Translations under genes and position numbers: made by a program
The notes under the pieces: generated by a model
The model's input: the letters and a program-made list of their open reading frames with translations, nothing else
Told to the model about the DNA's origin: nothing
Databases searched by the model: none
Shown here: positions 1 through 6,708 of the stretch, one piece after another
Layout of the letters: every line of letters begins with the position of its first letter
Position numbering within the stretch: the first letter of the stretch is position 1
Source: Clostridia bacterium
GTDB taxonomy: Bacteria > Bacillota > Clostridia > Oscillospirales > Acutalibacteraceae
NCBI GenBank assembly: GCA_017461625.1
Contig: JAFTXJ010000011.1
Coordinates: 1 to 45,704 of the forward strand
Reading direction: 5' to 3'
Length of the DNA: 45,704 bases

Positions 1-269
1 AAGATTGAGAGAATTATTGAGACGTTGGCTTTCAGATTAGGGTGTCTGAATTCATAAAACTTTAGTCCTTCGTAGGTTACAACTGGATTTGAAATATCCA
101 TGATAATGGCGTTAGTTATAGAACGATTAACTTTTAAGCCGAGTACATATCCGTTGCTGTCGCAAGCTGCGGCGTGTTCTAAAAGGTTATTCGGAATTGG
201 TTTGTTGTGAAGAATACACTTTATGACTTTACGCATACCTTTTTCAAATAACCAAGTTCTAATGTACAT
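1..269 (-). CDS. Partial hypothetical protein, winged-helix (YjcQ/DUF2513-like), C-terminus off window
   Basis: An open frame runs on the minus strand from an ATG at 269 off the left edge, giving at least 89 codons without a stop. The start is preceded by AAGGA, 9 bases upstream, which supports it. The N-terminus reads MYIRTWLFEKGMRKVIKCIL. A later stretch, VTYEGLKFYEF, resembles the 'T-x-E/W-G-x-x-Y/F-L' signature of small winged-helix proteins of the YjcQ and DUF2513 type, common on phages and integrative elements of Firmicutes. That family link is tentative because the C-terminal part is missing. It points away from the small genes to its right and probably belongs to the same mobile remnant. 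Function unknown. Confidence 0.55.
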   Translation of the reverse strand, partial: MYIRTWLFEKGMRKVIKCILHNKPIPNNLLEHAAACDSNGYVLGLKVNRSITNAIIMDISNPVVTYEGLKFYEFRHPNLKANVSIILSI

Positions 270-332
270 AATTTCACATCCTTAGTTTTTTCACAATTAT
301 AAACAAACGAAAGGGCAAAATGCAACACCAAA

Positions 333-367
333 GTAAAAAACCGCCTGAAGCTGGCACTTCAGACGGC
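333..367 (-). terminator. Intrinsic terminator of the candidate small RNA
   Basis: On the minus strand CCGTCTGAAG and CTTCAGGCGG form a 10-bp stem with one mismatch and a 6-nt loop, directly followed by six T. No T tract follows on the plus strand, so it acts on minus-strand transcription. Confidence 0.7.
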
Positions 368-401
368 AGAAAGGAGATTTGAACATCAATAGTTCAACCA
401 C
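333..401 (-). ncRNA. Candidate small regulatory RNA with anti-Shine-Dalgarno stretch
   Basis: On the minus strand a strong promoter (408-436) is followed after about 7 bases by a roughly 68-nt segment that ends in an intrinsic terminator. The predicted RNA has three parts: a 5' hairpin (TTGAAC, 7-nt loop, GTTCAA; 397-379), an unpaired stretch containing CTCCTTTC (complementary to AAGGAG-type ribosome binding sites), and the terminator hairpin. No credible start codon plus reading frame lies inside it. This layout is typical of trans- or cis-acting antisense RNAs. The AAGGAGG site of the next plus-strand gene (472-478) is an obvious possible target. The structure is read directly from sequence; the role is inference. 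Confidence 0.5.
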
Positions 402-407
402 AATCAT

Positions 408-436
408 ATTGTAATTCAATTCTCCGACTTTGTCAA
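408..436 (-). promoter_or_regulatory. Sigma-A-type promoter for the candidate small RNA
   Basis: Minus strand TTGACA (436-431), a 17-nt spacer and TACAAT (413-408). A start site is predicted near 401. There is no minus-strand protein gene between it and the terminator at 367-333, so it appears to drive only the short RNA. Confidence 0.6.
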
Positions 437-485
437 GTATAGGACAAATCTAAATGTTCATATCGTAAAACAAGGAGGAGATGAT

Positions 486-677
486 ATGGCAAACAAAATT
501 ACATACACTTGCTTTGTTGAGTATCACGACACAGGCGAGGTCAAGCCGTTGGCAGACCTGCCGCAAAAAGAGCGAGACCGTCTCGGAACACTTTGGGGAG
601 AGCGAATGGCAAAAACCTTTTCAGAGTATTTTTCACAGCATCCTCAGGAATTTGAACGGCTCTGCAGTAACAGTTAA
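486..677 (+). CDS. Small hypothetical protein of the mobile-element remnant (63 aa)
   Basis: Starts at ATG 486, five bases after AAGGAGGAG (472-480). An overlapping ATG at 481 is in another frame and too close to the ribosome binding site. The product begins MANKITYTCFVEYHDTGEV and is rich in charged and aromatic residues, with no membrane segment or recognisable motif. Size and position, ahead of a small zinc-finger protein, a helicase and a ParB-like gene, match the strings of tiny hypothetical genes found on Clostridia integrative elements. Its ribosome binding site could pair with the CUCCUU stretch of the small RNA encoded just upstream on the other strand. I do not recognise a function. 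Confidence 0.6.
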   Translation: MANKITYTCFVEYHDTGEVKPLADLPQKERDRLGTLWGERMAKTFSEYFSQHPQEFERLCSNS

Positions 678-680
678 ACC

Positions 681-803
681 CATCCTTCGTCCTGCTCGAT
701 GTGCTTCGGGGTCGTTTCCCCCGATTGCTTCACATTAATTACAAAAAATAAAATATCAGATTCCATTCTTTAACACCGACCCCGAGGTGCTTCAGGCAGG
801 ATG
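681..803. repeat. Imperfect inverted repeat flanking a 62-bp AT-rich spacer
   Basis: Arms at 681-714 and 777-803 share perfect outer ends (CATCCT/AGGATG) and perfect inner ends (CGGGGTCG/CGACCCCG), with a poorly matched middle. GTGCTTC also occurs in direct orientation in both arms. It fills the gap between two small genes. It could be a large RNA hairpin upstream of the gene at 821, or a fossil of an insertion. No role can be assigned. Confidence 0.55.
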
Positions 804-820
804 AGGAGAAAGGACAAGCT

Positions 821-1015
821 ATGCCAAAGAATAATAATAACGAAAAGCCGGAACATTTCCCGGCACGGTGCAGAAAGTGCATATATCACACCACTTATCC
901 AACAGAGATGTGTGAATACATCATAATAACGGGCGAACCGAGAATTGACCCCATAGACAACCACTGCACCAAATACAAAGGAAGGAAGAGAAAACGCAAA
1001 AATGAACTACAGTGA
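821..1015 (+). CDS. Small zinc-finger-like protein (64 aa)
   Basis: The 64-residue product has a cysteine/histidine pattern, CRKCIYH (17-23), then a Cys in MCEY and a final His-Cys pair, which could bind one zinc ion. The C-terminus is a basic run (KGRKRKRK), suggesting contact with nucleic acid. AGGAGAAAGGA just upstream supports the ATG at 821. Its end overlaps the next gene by 14 bases in another frame, so the two are probably translated together. Similar short Cys-rich proteins precede helicase/methylase genes on Clostridia mobile elements. Zinc binding and nucleic-acid contact are inferred from composition only. Confidence 0.6.
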   Translation: MPKNNNNEKPEHFPARCRKCIYHTTYPTEMCEYIIITGEPRIDPIDNHCTKYKGRKRKRKNELQ

Positions 1016-2507
1016 CTTCTTAGATACAAAGATATGTGTTGCTGAAGATAGCGGATTTGAAGTTTCTGATGATGAGATAAGTGAAGCCCTGAAACCGCAT
1101 CAGCGTGAAGCAGTCAAATGGGCTTGTAAAGGCGGTCGCAGGGCATTGTTTGAAAAGTTCGGCTTAGGCAAAACAATTCAGGAGCTTGAATATTGCCGCC
1201 TTGTTTTAAAACATAACGGCGGTCGTGCTTTGCTGATTTTGCCGTTAGGTGTAAGACAGGAATTTACACACGATGCAGTTGAGCTTTTGCATATCGACCC
1301 ACCTCAATATGTCAGAAATATGAAAGAGATTGAAGAATCATCGGCAGATATATGTATGACAAACTATGAGCGAGTGAGAGACGGTGATATTAACCCTCAG
1401 TTTTTCACCTGTGTTTGTCTTGATGAAGCGGCCGTGCTTCGCTCTTTTGGTAGCAAAACATATCAGACTTTTTTGCCAAAATTCAAAGGTATTAAATACA
1501 AGCTTGTTGCAACGGCAACACCTGACCCTAACAAATACAAAGAAATTATACATTATGCCGGATATCTTGAAGTAATGGACACGGGACAGGCTTTAACGAG
1601 ATTCTTCAAGCGTGACAGCACAAAAGCAAACAACCTGACTTTATACCCTCATAAAGAAGAGGAGTTTTGGCTATGGGTGTCATCGTGGGCTCTTTTTCTG
1701 TCAACTCCGTCTGATTTAGGATTTCCTGATGAAGGTTACAAGTTGCCTGAAATGGATATCAGGTATCACAAGCTCAGTTCGGATATCACACAAACCGAAG
1801 ACCGAAAGACAGGACAGTTAGCTATTGAAATGGATGTTGCACAAGGGCTTACTTCTGCTGCAAGAGAGAAAAGAAACAGTCTTGATATGAGAATTGCAAA
1901 GATGAAAGAGATTGTTGATTCTTCACCTGATGACCATTTTATTTTATGGCACGATCTTGAAGATGAACGCCGGGCAATTAAAAAGGCATTGCCCGAGGCT
2001 GTGGAGGTTTACGGTACACAGGACCTTGAGCTCAGAGAAAAGAATGTTATTGACTTTGCAAACGGCAAAATCAGATTGCTTGCCACTAAAAAGGAAATCA
2101 GCGGACAGGGTTGCAATTTTCAGAAATACTGTCACAGGGCAATTTTTGTTGGAATCGATTACAGATTTAATGATTTTATACAGGCAATCCACAGAATATA
2201 TCGTTTCTTGCAAACAAAACAGGTAATTATCGACATTATTTACACAGAGAATGAAAAAAGCATTCTTGACGAACTTCTCGCAAAATGGGAACGATTTAAT
2301 TATCAGTCTGAAAAAATGTCCGAGCTTGTTCGAAAGAACGGTATCAGCACAACAACTATTATTGAAAAAATGCAGAGAAGTAAAGGAGTTGAGAGAGTGA
2401 AGGTTCAAGGAACTAATTATACGGCTGTGCTCAATGACTGTGTTTTAGAAACACAGCAAATGGAAAGTAACTCCGTTGATTTAATTCACACATCAATGCC
2501 TTTATAG
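1002..2507 (+). CDS. SNF2-like helicase, truncated fusion lacking its DNA methylase domain
   Basis: A 501-residue superfamily 2 helicase-like protein. Motif I is GLGKT (about residues 54-58). Motif II is DEAA instead of DEAH. Motif III-like TATPDPN follows, and the C-terminal RecA-like half carries QAIHRIYR, a variant of motif VI. In related mobile-element proteins this helicase continues into an N4/N6-type DNA methylase. Here the first methylase residues are visible (NYTAVLNDCVLETQQMESNS, then VDLIHTS), but the frame then reads MPL and stops. The whole catalytic methylase domain is therefore missing, consistent with a deletion near 2,500. The helicase half looks intact. It overlaps the previous gene and lies 85 bp before a ParB-like gene. 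The protein may still move along DNA but should not methylate. Confidence 0.75.
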   Translation: MNYSDFLDTKICVAEDSGFEVSDDEISEALKPHQREAVKWACKGGRRALFEKFGLGKTIQELEYCRLVLKHNGGRALLILPLGVRQEFTHDAVELLHIDPPQYVRNMKEIEESSADICMTNYERVRDGDINPQFFTCVCLDEAAVLRSFGSKTYQTFLPKFKGIKYKLVATATPDPNKYKEIIHYAGYLEVMDTGQALTRFFKRDSTKANNLTLYPHKEEEFWLWVSSWALFLSTPSDLGFPDEGYKLPEMDIRYHKLSSDITQTEDRKTGQLAIEMDVAQGLTSAAREKRNSLDMRIAKMKEIVDSSPDDHFILWHDLEDERRAIKKALPEAVEVYGTQDLELREKNVIDFANGKIRLLATKKEISGQGCNFQKYCHRAIFVGIDYRFNDFIQAIHRIYRFLQTKQVIIDIIYTENEKSILDELLAKWERFNYQSEKMSELVRKNGISTTTIIEKMQRSKGVERVKVQGTNYTAVLNDCVLETQQMESNSVDLIHTSMPL

Positions 2508-2590
2508 TTAAGCAAGGCGATGAAATTATCGGCTTTTTCGATATAGGCGCTGTTCAGTTTATTTATTTAACAAAAAGCAAGGAGAAATAA
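2480..2590 (+). pseudogene. C-terminal remnant of a second gene fused at a deletion junction
   Basis: In another frame than the helicase, codons from 2,480 to the TAA at 2,588-2,590 read to ...VKQGDEIIGFFDI, then GAVQFIYLTKSKEK. There is no start codon or ribosome binding site before it. The 'DEIIGFFDI' stretch looks like real protein (faintly like small RemB/DUF370 proteins), not random sequence. I read it as the tail of a gene whose front was removed by the same deletion that cut the methylase domain. The family link is weak. Confidence 0.4.
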
Positions 2591-2592
2591 CA

Positions 2593-3885
2593 ATGTCAAA
2601 TATTCAGTATATCGCAGTAGAAAAAATAACACCGCATCCCGGCAACCCACGCAGAGAGTTGGGGGACTTGACCGAGCTTGCGGCAAGCATTAAAGAATCG
2701 GGCATATTTCAAAATTTAACAGTCGTTCCCTTTGAAGACGGTTACCGTGTTGTAATCGGACACCGCAGGTTGGCGGCTGCCAAGCTGGCAGGGTTAACGG
2801 AAGTTCCCTGCACCGTGTCTGATATGGATGAGCGCAAGCAGGCAGCAACAATGATTCTTGAAAATATGCAACGCTGTGATTTAACCGTGCGTGAACAGGC
2901 GGAAGGCTTTCAGATGATGCTTGATTTAGGACACACGAAGGATGAAATTTCAGAAAAAACAGGTCTTTCAGCATCAACAGTAGACCGCAGATTGAAGCTC
3001 CTTGAACTCGACAGAGACGGATTTATTCAGGCGACGGACAGGGGAGCAACACTTTCAGATTTTGCCGAGCTTGATAAAATCAAGGACACTAAAGTTAAAA
3101 ACAAGCTTCTTGATTCTATCGGCACAAATAATTTCCGGTTTGACCTTAGACAAGCTATACAGAAGCAAGATGACGATGAACAGTTTGCAAAGTGGAAAAC
3201 ATACCTTGACAGCTTTGCAACTGAGGTCAAGTCACAGATGGATTATGAAAGGGTTGAATGGCTGAGTGTATATTCAACTGACCCACCCGAAACAATCCCC
3301 GAAGATGCTGACAAGGTTGAATATTACTACTACCTCAGCAGATATGATTCGAGCTTGCTTAAAAAGCGTGTTGATAACGGTAAATCACCTGAACAGATAG
3401 AGCGTGAGCGTAAAGAACAGGAACGCAAGACCCTTAGTCAGAAGTTGAGCGATGTTTGCGAAACAGCAAGAGCGTTGCGCCGAAATTTCGTCAGAGAGTA
3501 TACGGGCAAAAATGAACATTTGAAAATACTTATAGAATACTACACCAAACATATAATGTTTAATTCACACTGGACTGATGTGGATGAGGAAGATATGGCA
3601 GAAATCTGCTCCATTGAGCTCCCGGAAGATGACGAACAGTGGGAAGAGATACTTACTGCAGAGCTCAGTAAGCTCAAGCCGAGAACAATTCTCCTTGCAT
3701 ACATATTCTTATTGAGATTTGACGAGGGAAACGGAATGAAACCATACGATTATTACAATAGATTCAGCAGTAGCAAAGACCTTGAAGATTGTTATTCACT
3801 TCTCAACGAGCTTGGTTATCAGATGTCTGATGAAGAGAAAAAACTGCTTGACGGTACCCACGAGCTTTATGTGAAAGGGGAGTAA
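2593..3885 (+). CDS. ParB/RepB/Spo0J-like DNA-binding protein of the mobile element
   Basis: A 430-residue protein with a ParB N-terminal nuclease/CTPase-like domain: NPRREL (about 18-23), LAASIKESG and the signature GHRRLAAAKLAG (about 56-67). A helix-turn-helix follows (TKDEISEKTGLSASTVDRRL, about 115-135). The long C-terminal half is charged and probably element-specific. AAGGAGAAATAAC precedes the ATG at 2593. ParB-like proteins of this length sit beside helicase/methylase and DUF3846-like genes on integrative elements, where they may act in partition or regulation. No parA partner and no parS-like palindrome were seen in this window, so a partition role is not established. Confidence 0.8.
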   Translation: MSNIQYIAVEKITPHPGNPRRELGDLTELAASIKESGIFQNLTVVPFEDGYRVVIGHRRLAAAKLAGLTEVPCTVSDMDERKQAATMILENMQRCDLTVREQAEGFQMMLDLGHTKDEISEKTGLSASTVDRRLKLLELDRDGFIQATDRGATLSDFAELDKIKDTKVKNKLLDSIGTNNFRFDLRQAIQKQDDDEQFAKWKTYLDSFATEVKSQMDYERVEWLSVYSTDPPETIPEDADKVEYYYYLSRYDSSLLKKRVDNGKSPEQIERERKEQERKTLSQKLSDVCETARALRRNFVREYTGKNEHLKILIEYYTKHIMFNSHWTDVDEEDMAEICSIELPEDDEQWEEILTAELSKLKPRTILLAYIFLLRFDEGNGMKPYDYYNRFSSSKDLEDCYSLLNELGYQMSDEEKKLLDGTHELYVKGE

Positions 3886-3887
3886 TT

Positions 3888-4229
3888 ATGGCAGAGAAGA
3901 TTATTATACTTGCCGAAATAGGCAAGCCGTACGCTCTTACAATTAAGGGTGAAACAATTCCGGTGCGAAATCTTGAGGCTCTTGTAATTGGCAAAATAAA
4001 AGAGCTGCCGGCATTGATTGACGGCACGGTCCTTGTGTTTGGTAAAGATGCCAAGCGTTACGGTATGGGCATCAACGACAAAGCAACAAATCTTGTTAAA
4101 TCAGATGTAACAGAAGCAATTTACGGCAAAGCGATTTGGTGCAGAGTTGCAAACGGTCATTTTTGCGGCTTTGAAGAAAGTAGCACCGCCGAACTGCTTA
4201 AAACCCTCAACAAGGAGGATGTGCAATGA
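3888..4229 (+). CDS. Hypothetical protein, DUF3846-like (113 aa)
   Basis: The 113-residue soluble protein has the pattern NLEALVIGKIKELPALIDGT ... GINDKATNLV ... IYGKAIWCRV, which resembles the DUF3846 family of short mobile-element proteins. The match is by eye and tentative. It starts two bases after the ParB-like gene's stop, with GGGGAG just upstream, and its stop overlaps the start of the next gene (ATGA). The three genes therefore form one transcription unit. No catalytic motif is visible and the function is unknown. Confidence 0.6.
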   Translation: MAEKIIILAEIGKPYALTIKGETIPVRNLEALVIGKIKELPALIDGTVLVFGKDAKRYGMGINDKATNLVKSDVTEAIYGKAIWCRVANGHFCGFEESSTAELLKTLNKEDVQ

Positions 4230-4750
4230 GCAAGAGAGAAAAGAAAAAGCTTAAGAGAATTCGCAAGGTGTTTGACATTATTGAAGATATATCATTGTTA
4301 ATATCTTTTTTAGGTGTCTTGGGTTTAATTACGGTTAGCGGCCTTTTAATGGGTTGCTGCTGTTCTTCTTGTGCTGAGGTTGAATTTTATAATCCCGACA
4401 AGACTTATAATTACTCAAATAAAGTGATGTTTGTTGAAAGTGGAATAAAGCTCTCTGACGGCACCTTTTATTATATTCCTTTGGGCTATTACAACACCGA
4501 ACCTCCTGAAAGTGATAACGATTGGTACACAGTAAGAATAAAAGCCTATGATGATATTTACAAAATGACATCAAAATGGACAACGTCTCTTACGTATCCT
4601 GCCTCAATTTTTTCGGTGCTGACCGAAACGGCAGAAAAATATAACCTTTCTTTGCATTGGGCAAACAACAACTATTACCCACTTACAAAACCACCCACAC
4701 CCTCAGAGTTTATAGAAATTCTCTATAACTACACACAACACCGGGAATAA
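4226..4750 (+). CDS. Hypothetical membrane-anchored protein with Cys cluster (174 aa)
   Basis: The N-terminus is strongly basic (KREKKKLKRIRK) and is followed by one hydrophobic segment at about residues 22-45 that ends in GCCCSSCAE. This could be a membrane anchor or a loose lipobox (LLMGC). The remainder is a polar, Tyr- and Asn-rich domain predicted to lie outside the membrane (NPDKTYNYSNK, then YYIPLGYYNTEPPESDND). It overlaps the preceding gene by four bases and is followed by a strong terminator at 4758-4791, so it closes the mobile-element operon. I do not recognise the family. A surface or exclusion-type protein would fit the context, but nothing in the sequence proves it. Confidence 0.6.
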   Translation: MSKREKKKLKRIRKVFDIIEDISLLISFLGVLGLITVSGLLMGCCCSSCAEVEFYNPDKTYNYSNKVMFVESGIKLSDGTFYYIPLGYYNTEPPESDNDWYTVRIKAYDDIYKMTSKWTTSLTYPASIFSVLTETAEKYNLSLHWANNNYYPLTKPPTPSEFIEILYNYTQHRE

Positions 4751-4757
4751 CCCGAAT

Positions 4758-4791
4758 CCCTCATCTGACCACAGGTGAGGGGGATTTTTTT
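4758..4791 (+). terminator. Terminator of the mobile-element operon
   Basis: CCCTCATCTG and CAGGTGAGGG form a 10-bp stem (one G-T pair) with loop ACCA, followed by GGA and seven T. It lies 7 bases after the stop of the 4226-4750 gene. Confidence 0.85.
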
Positions 4792-4837
4792 GTCGGTGCT
4801 TACAAATCTTTACAATGTGACAGTGATATTAAAATAA

Positions 4838-4871
4838 AAGGAGCTGGCAGTTTTGATTCTGCCCGCTCCTT
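4838..4871 (-). terminator. Terminator of cotJA-cotJB
   Basis: AAGGAGC-GGCAG pairs with CTGCC-GCTCCTT across an 8-nt loop. On the minus strand it is followed by TTTTATTTTAATA. The region 4792-4987 otherwise shows no gene. Confidence 0.7.
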
Positions 4872-4987
4872 ATCTTATATCCTTTTACAACCCAGTCCAC
4901 CATATTGACTGATAATTATCTGTGCATATTTGGGGTTGGGGTTAGAGATTTTAACAGGGAATTGAAGCTTTTTTTCATAAACAAACA

Positions 4988-5242
4988 TCAGCAACCGCCT
5001 CCTTCATAATCCCACGGCCATGGATTTTTGAGCCATCTTACGCCGGGTGTGCCTCTTGTGGAATAAAGTGGTCCGAATTTAGCTTCATACTCTTCCAGCA
5101 AGATGCAATATTTTTCTTCATACTTGTTATAAAGCTTTAGTGCACTGATGTCTTCGGGGTGAGTGTCAAGGTAAAGGTGAAGCTCCCACATTGCAAACTG
5201 AATTGCAGAAAGCTGGGTGCTCATATTTTTCATATCATTCAT
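4988..5242 (-). CDS. cotJB: Spore coat protein CotJB
   Basis: The 84-residue protein carries the CotJB signature: MWELHLYLDTHPED (about 18-31) and a C-terminus with NPWPWDYEGGGC. CotJB is a component of the CotJ complex in the spore coat, made in the mother cell and normally encoded as cotJA-cotJB-cotJC. Its ATG overlaps the cotJA stop (TAATG), so translation is coupled. A minus-strand terminator follows. No cotJC (manganese-catalase-like) gene follows; mobile-element sequence begins instead. The presence of the gene suggests an endospore-forming host. Confidence 0.9.
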   Translation of the reverse strand: MNDMKNMSTQLSAIQFAMWELHLYLDTHPEDISALKLYNKYEEKYCILLEEYEAKFGPLYSTRGTPGVRWLKNPWPWDYEGGGC

Positions 5243-5457
5243 TATGCCCCACGACCTTTAAAAGGTTTGCTGAGGCAGGGGAACAATGTGCCGCAGGCGA
5301 GTGCTTGCATTTCAGGGAATGTAGTGGTGTCTGTCTGAAAAGGGACATACGCCATAGCAACCACAGGGTTAGCCGGCAACGGAGTTATGGCAACCGGAAA
5401 ATCCTTTTGCTGACAAACCATAGCACTCACTTGCCGGGCAGCAGGTGAATAATTCAT
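5242..5457 (-). CDS. cotJA: Spore coat-associated protein CotJA
   Basis: A 71-residue, Pro-rich small protein (LPANPVVAMAYVPFQ, about 27-41) of the CotJA type, directly upstream of cotJB and overlapping it by three bases. The ATG at 5457 follows AAAGGAG at good spacing. CotJA acts in the spore coat with CotJB and CotJC. In Bacillus and Clostridia the operon is usually transcribed by sigma-E in the mother cell, but I could not pick out a convincing sigma-E promoter in the 110 bases upstream. The identification rests on the short motif plus the cotJB neighbour. Confidence 0.85.
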   Translation of the reverse strand: MNYSPAARQVSAMVCQQKDFPVAITPLPANPVVAMAYVPFQTDTTTFPEMQALACGTLFPCLSKPFKGRGA

Positions 5458-5568
5458 AACATTTCTCCTTTGCGTATTAGTTCAGGTCAACGCCTGAATC
5501 CATTATTATCCTATGCAAAGAAGAAAATTTTGACAGAGCTGATTTATGTTATTATCAATAAAAACAAA

Positions 5569-5593
5569 AGCCTTGGGTTTTGTTCCCAAGGCT
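5569..5593 (-). terminator. Terminator of the sigma/anti-sigma/dockerin operon
   Basis: AGCCTTGGG and CCCAAGGCT form a perfect 9-bp stem with a 7-nt loop. On the minus strand TTTTGTTTTTATT follows. It is 6 bases after the stop of the dockerin gene. Confidence 0.85.
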
Positions 5594-5599
5594 AAATTA

Positions 5600-6658
5600 T
5601 TATGACCATGAAAGTGTAACGGTGTTGCCGTTTACCGAATATGTACCGGGTGTTGAACCGTCACCTTCAGTGAATGTGAATGAACGATAACCTGCATTTG
5701 TGTCATTAGCGTTTATTGCATCAACATTGTTATAAATCTTTGAAACAGCCTGAAGTCCGCCAACGAAAGCAACCGTCATTTCTTCATCGTTGAAAGTTAT
5801 AGATGAAATAACTTTAAGTTTTGATGTGTACGCAGAATTACCTGAATTGCTTGAATCGCCCGGGATAAAACCCGTTTGTAATCTTGTATTTCTCTGCGGT
5901 CTGGCAAAAAGAAGAGTGTTATTCTCATAAAGTTCTAATCCTACTGGAAGCATTTCACTTTCAGAAACGGAGCAGTAAAGCATGTTCGAAGCGTCTTCGC
6001 TAATAGAACGGTTATAAACACCGATTTCTGCACCTTTAAGAACCATACCATATTTGCCTTTCCAAAATTGAATCATCCAATTTTTATCTTTATAGGGGAA
6101 GTAAATGTTAATTGTGTCATAACCAAAGTTCGCGGAAATTGCTATTTCGTCATAAAGTTCGTTTTTACCGTACTTTTTATAAGCCTCATCATTAATAATG
6201 AAACACTTGTCTTTAGCGATGTATTTATAAGAAAATGCGTTGTTGTCAGATGTTGTTGCGGAGATAGAACTAATGTTGGCTTGGGTTGTTGTGGTAACCC
6301 ATGTTGTCATCGGTTTGTTGGTTGTTGTAGAGGAAGGTGTAGGATATGTAATAGTCGGTATTGTCTGATCGTTTGTAGTAATTATGTTTTCATTAACGCC
6401 TGTTGCTATCTGTAAAATCGAAAGTGCATCTGAAGCTGTGATTTTGCCATCGTTGTTAACATCTGCAGCTACTTGCCAACTTTCGTTAAGGGTGACTAAT
6501 CCGGTGCAATGTTGTAACACAAGCAGAGCATCAGAAGAGTTAACGTCATCGTTACCGTTAACGTCTCCTGTTTTGGTTGCACTTGTAGCAGAAACAAGCA
6601 CAGAGCTGACAAGTATGATACAGCTCATAATAATCAGCGAAATTTTTTTAGCTTTCAT
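5600..6658 (-). CDS. Secreted dockerin protein with DUF4474-like domain
   Basis: The protein has 352 residues. A signal peptide spans about 1-27. A type I dockerin follows, with two calcium-loop repeats, GDVNGNDDVNSSDALLVLQ (31-49) and ADVNNDGKITASDALSILQ (65-83). A Thr/Pro-rich linker covers about 93-135. The C-terminal domain contains WMIQFWKGKYG (194-204) and GAEIGVY (209-215), the hallmark of DUF4474-type proteins of unknown function. The dockerin should dock to a cohesin on a scaffoldin or cell-surface protein. The gene is 50 bp downstream of the anti-sigma-like gene, with AAAGGAATAAAACT before the ATG, and is followed by a terminator, so it is probably the last gene of that operon. No glycoside hydrolase motif is seen, so its ligand or substrate is unknown. 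Confidence 0.8.
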   Translation of the reverse strand: MKAKKISLIIMSCIILVSSVLVSATSATKTGDVNGNDDVNSSDALLVLQHCTGLVTLNESWQVAADVNNDGKITASDALSILQIATGVNENIITTNDQTIPTITYPTPSSTTTNKPMTTWVTTTTQANISSISATTSDNNAFSYKYIAKDKCFIINDEAYKKYGKNELYDEIAISANFGYDTINIYFPYKDKNWMIQFWKGKYGMVLKGAEIGVYNRSISEDASNMLYCSVSESEMLPVGLELYENNTLLFARPQRNTRLQTGFIPGDSSNSGNSAYTSKLKVISSITFNDEEMTVAFVGGLQAVSKIYNNVDAINANDTNAGYRSFTFTEGDGSTPGTYSVNGNTVTLSWS

Positions 6659-6708
6659 AGTTTTATTCCTTTCATAAGCAATAATACAGTGTTTATATGC
6701 AAAGCAGA

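Noticed and set aside
379-414. 11-codon plus-strand frame with TTG start after AAAGGAG
   Set aside because: Spacing to the site is too short and the segment is better explained as the complement of the candidate small RNA.
1944-2408. Minus-strand frame of 154 codons inside the helicase gene
   Set aside because: Antisense shadow of a conserved helicase domain; no ribosome binding site or recognisable domain.
1-4838. Attachment sites of the mobile element
   Set aside because: No integrase, tRNA end or matching direct repeats could be found by eye, and the left part of the element is outside the window.
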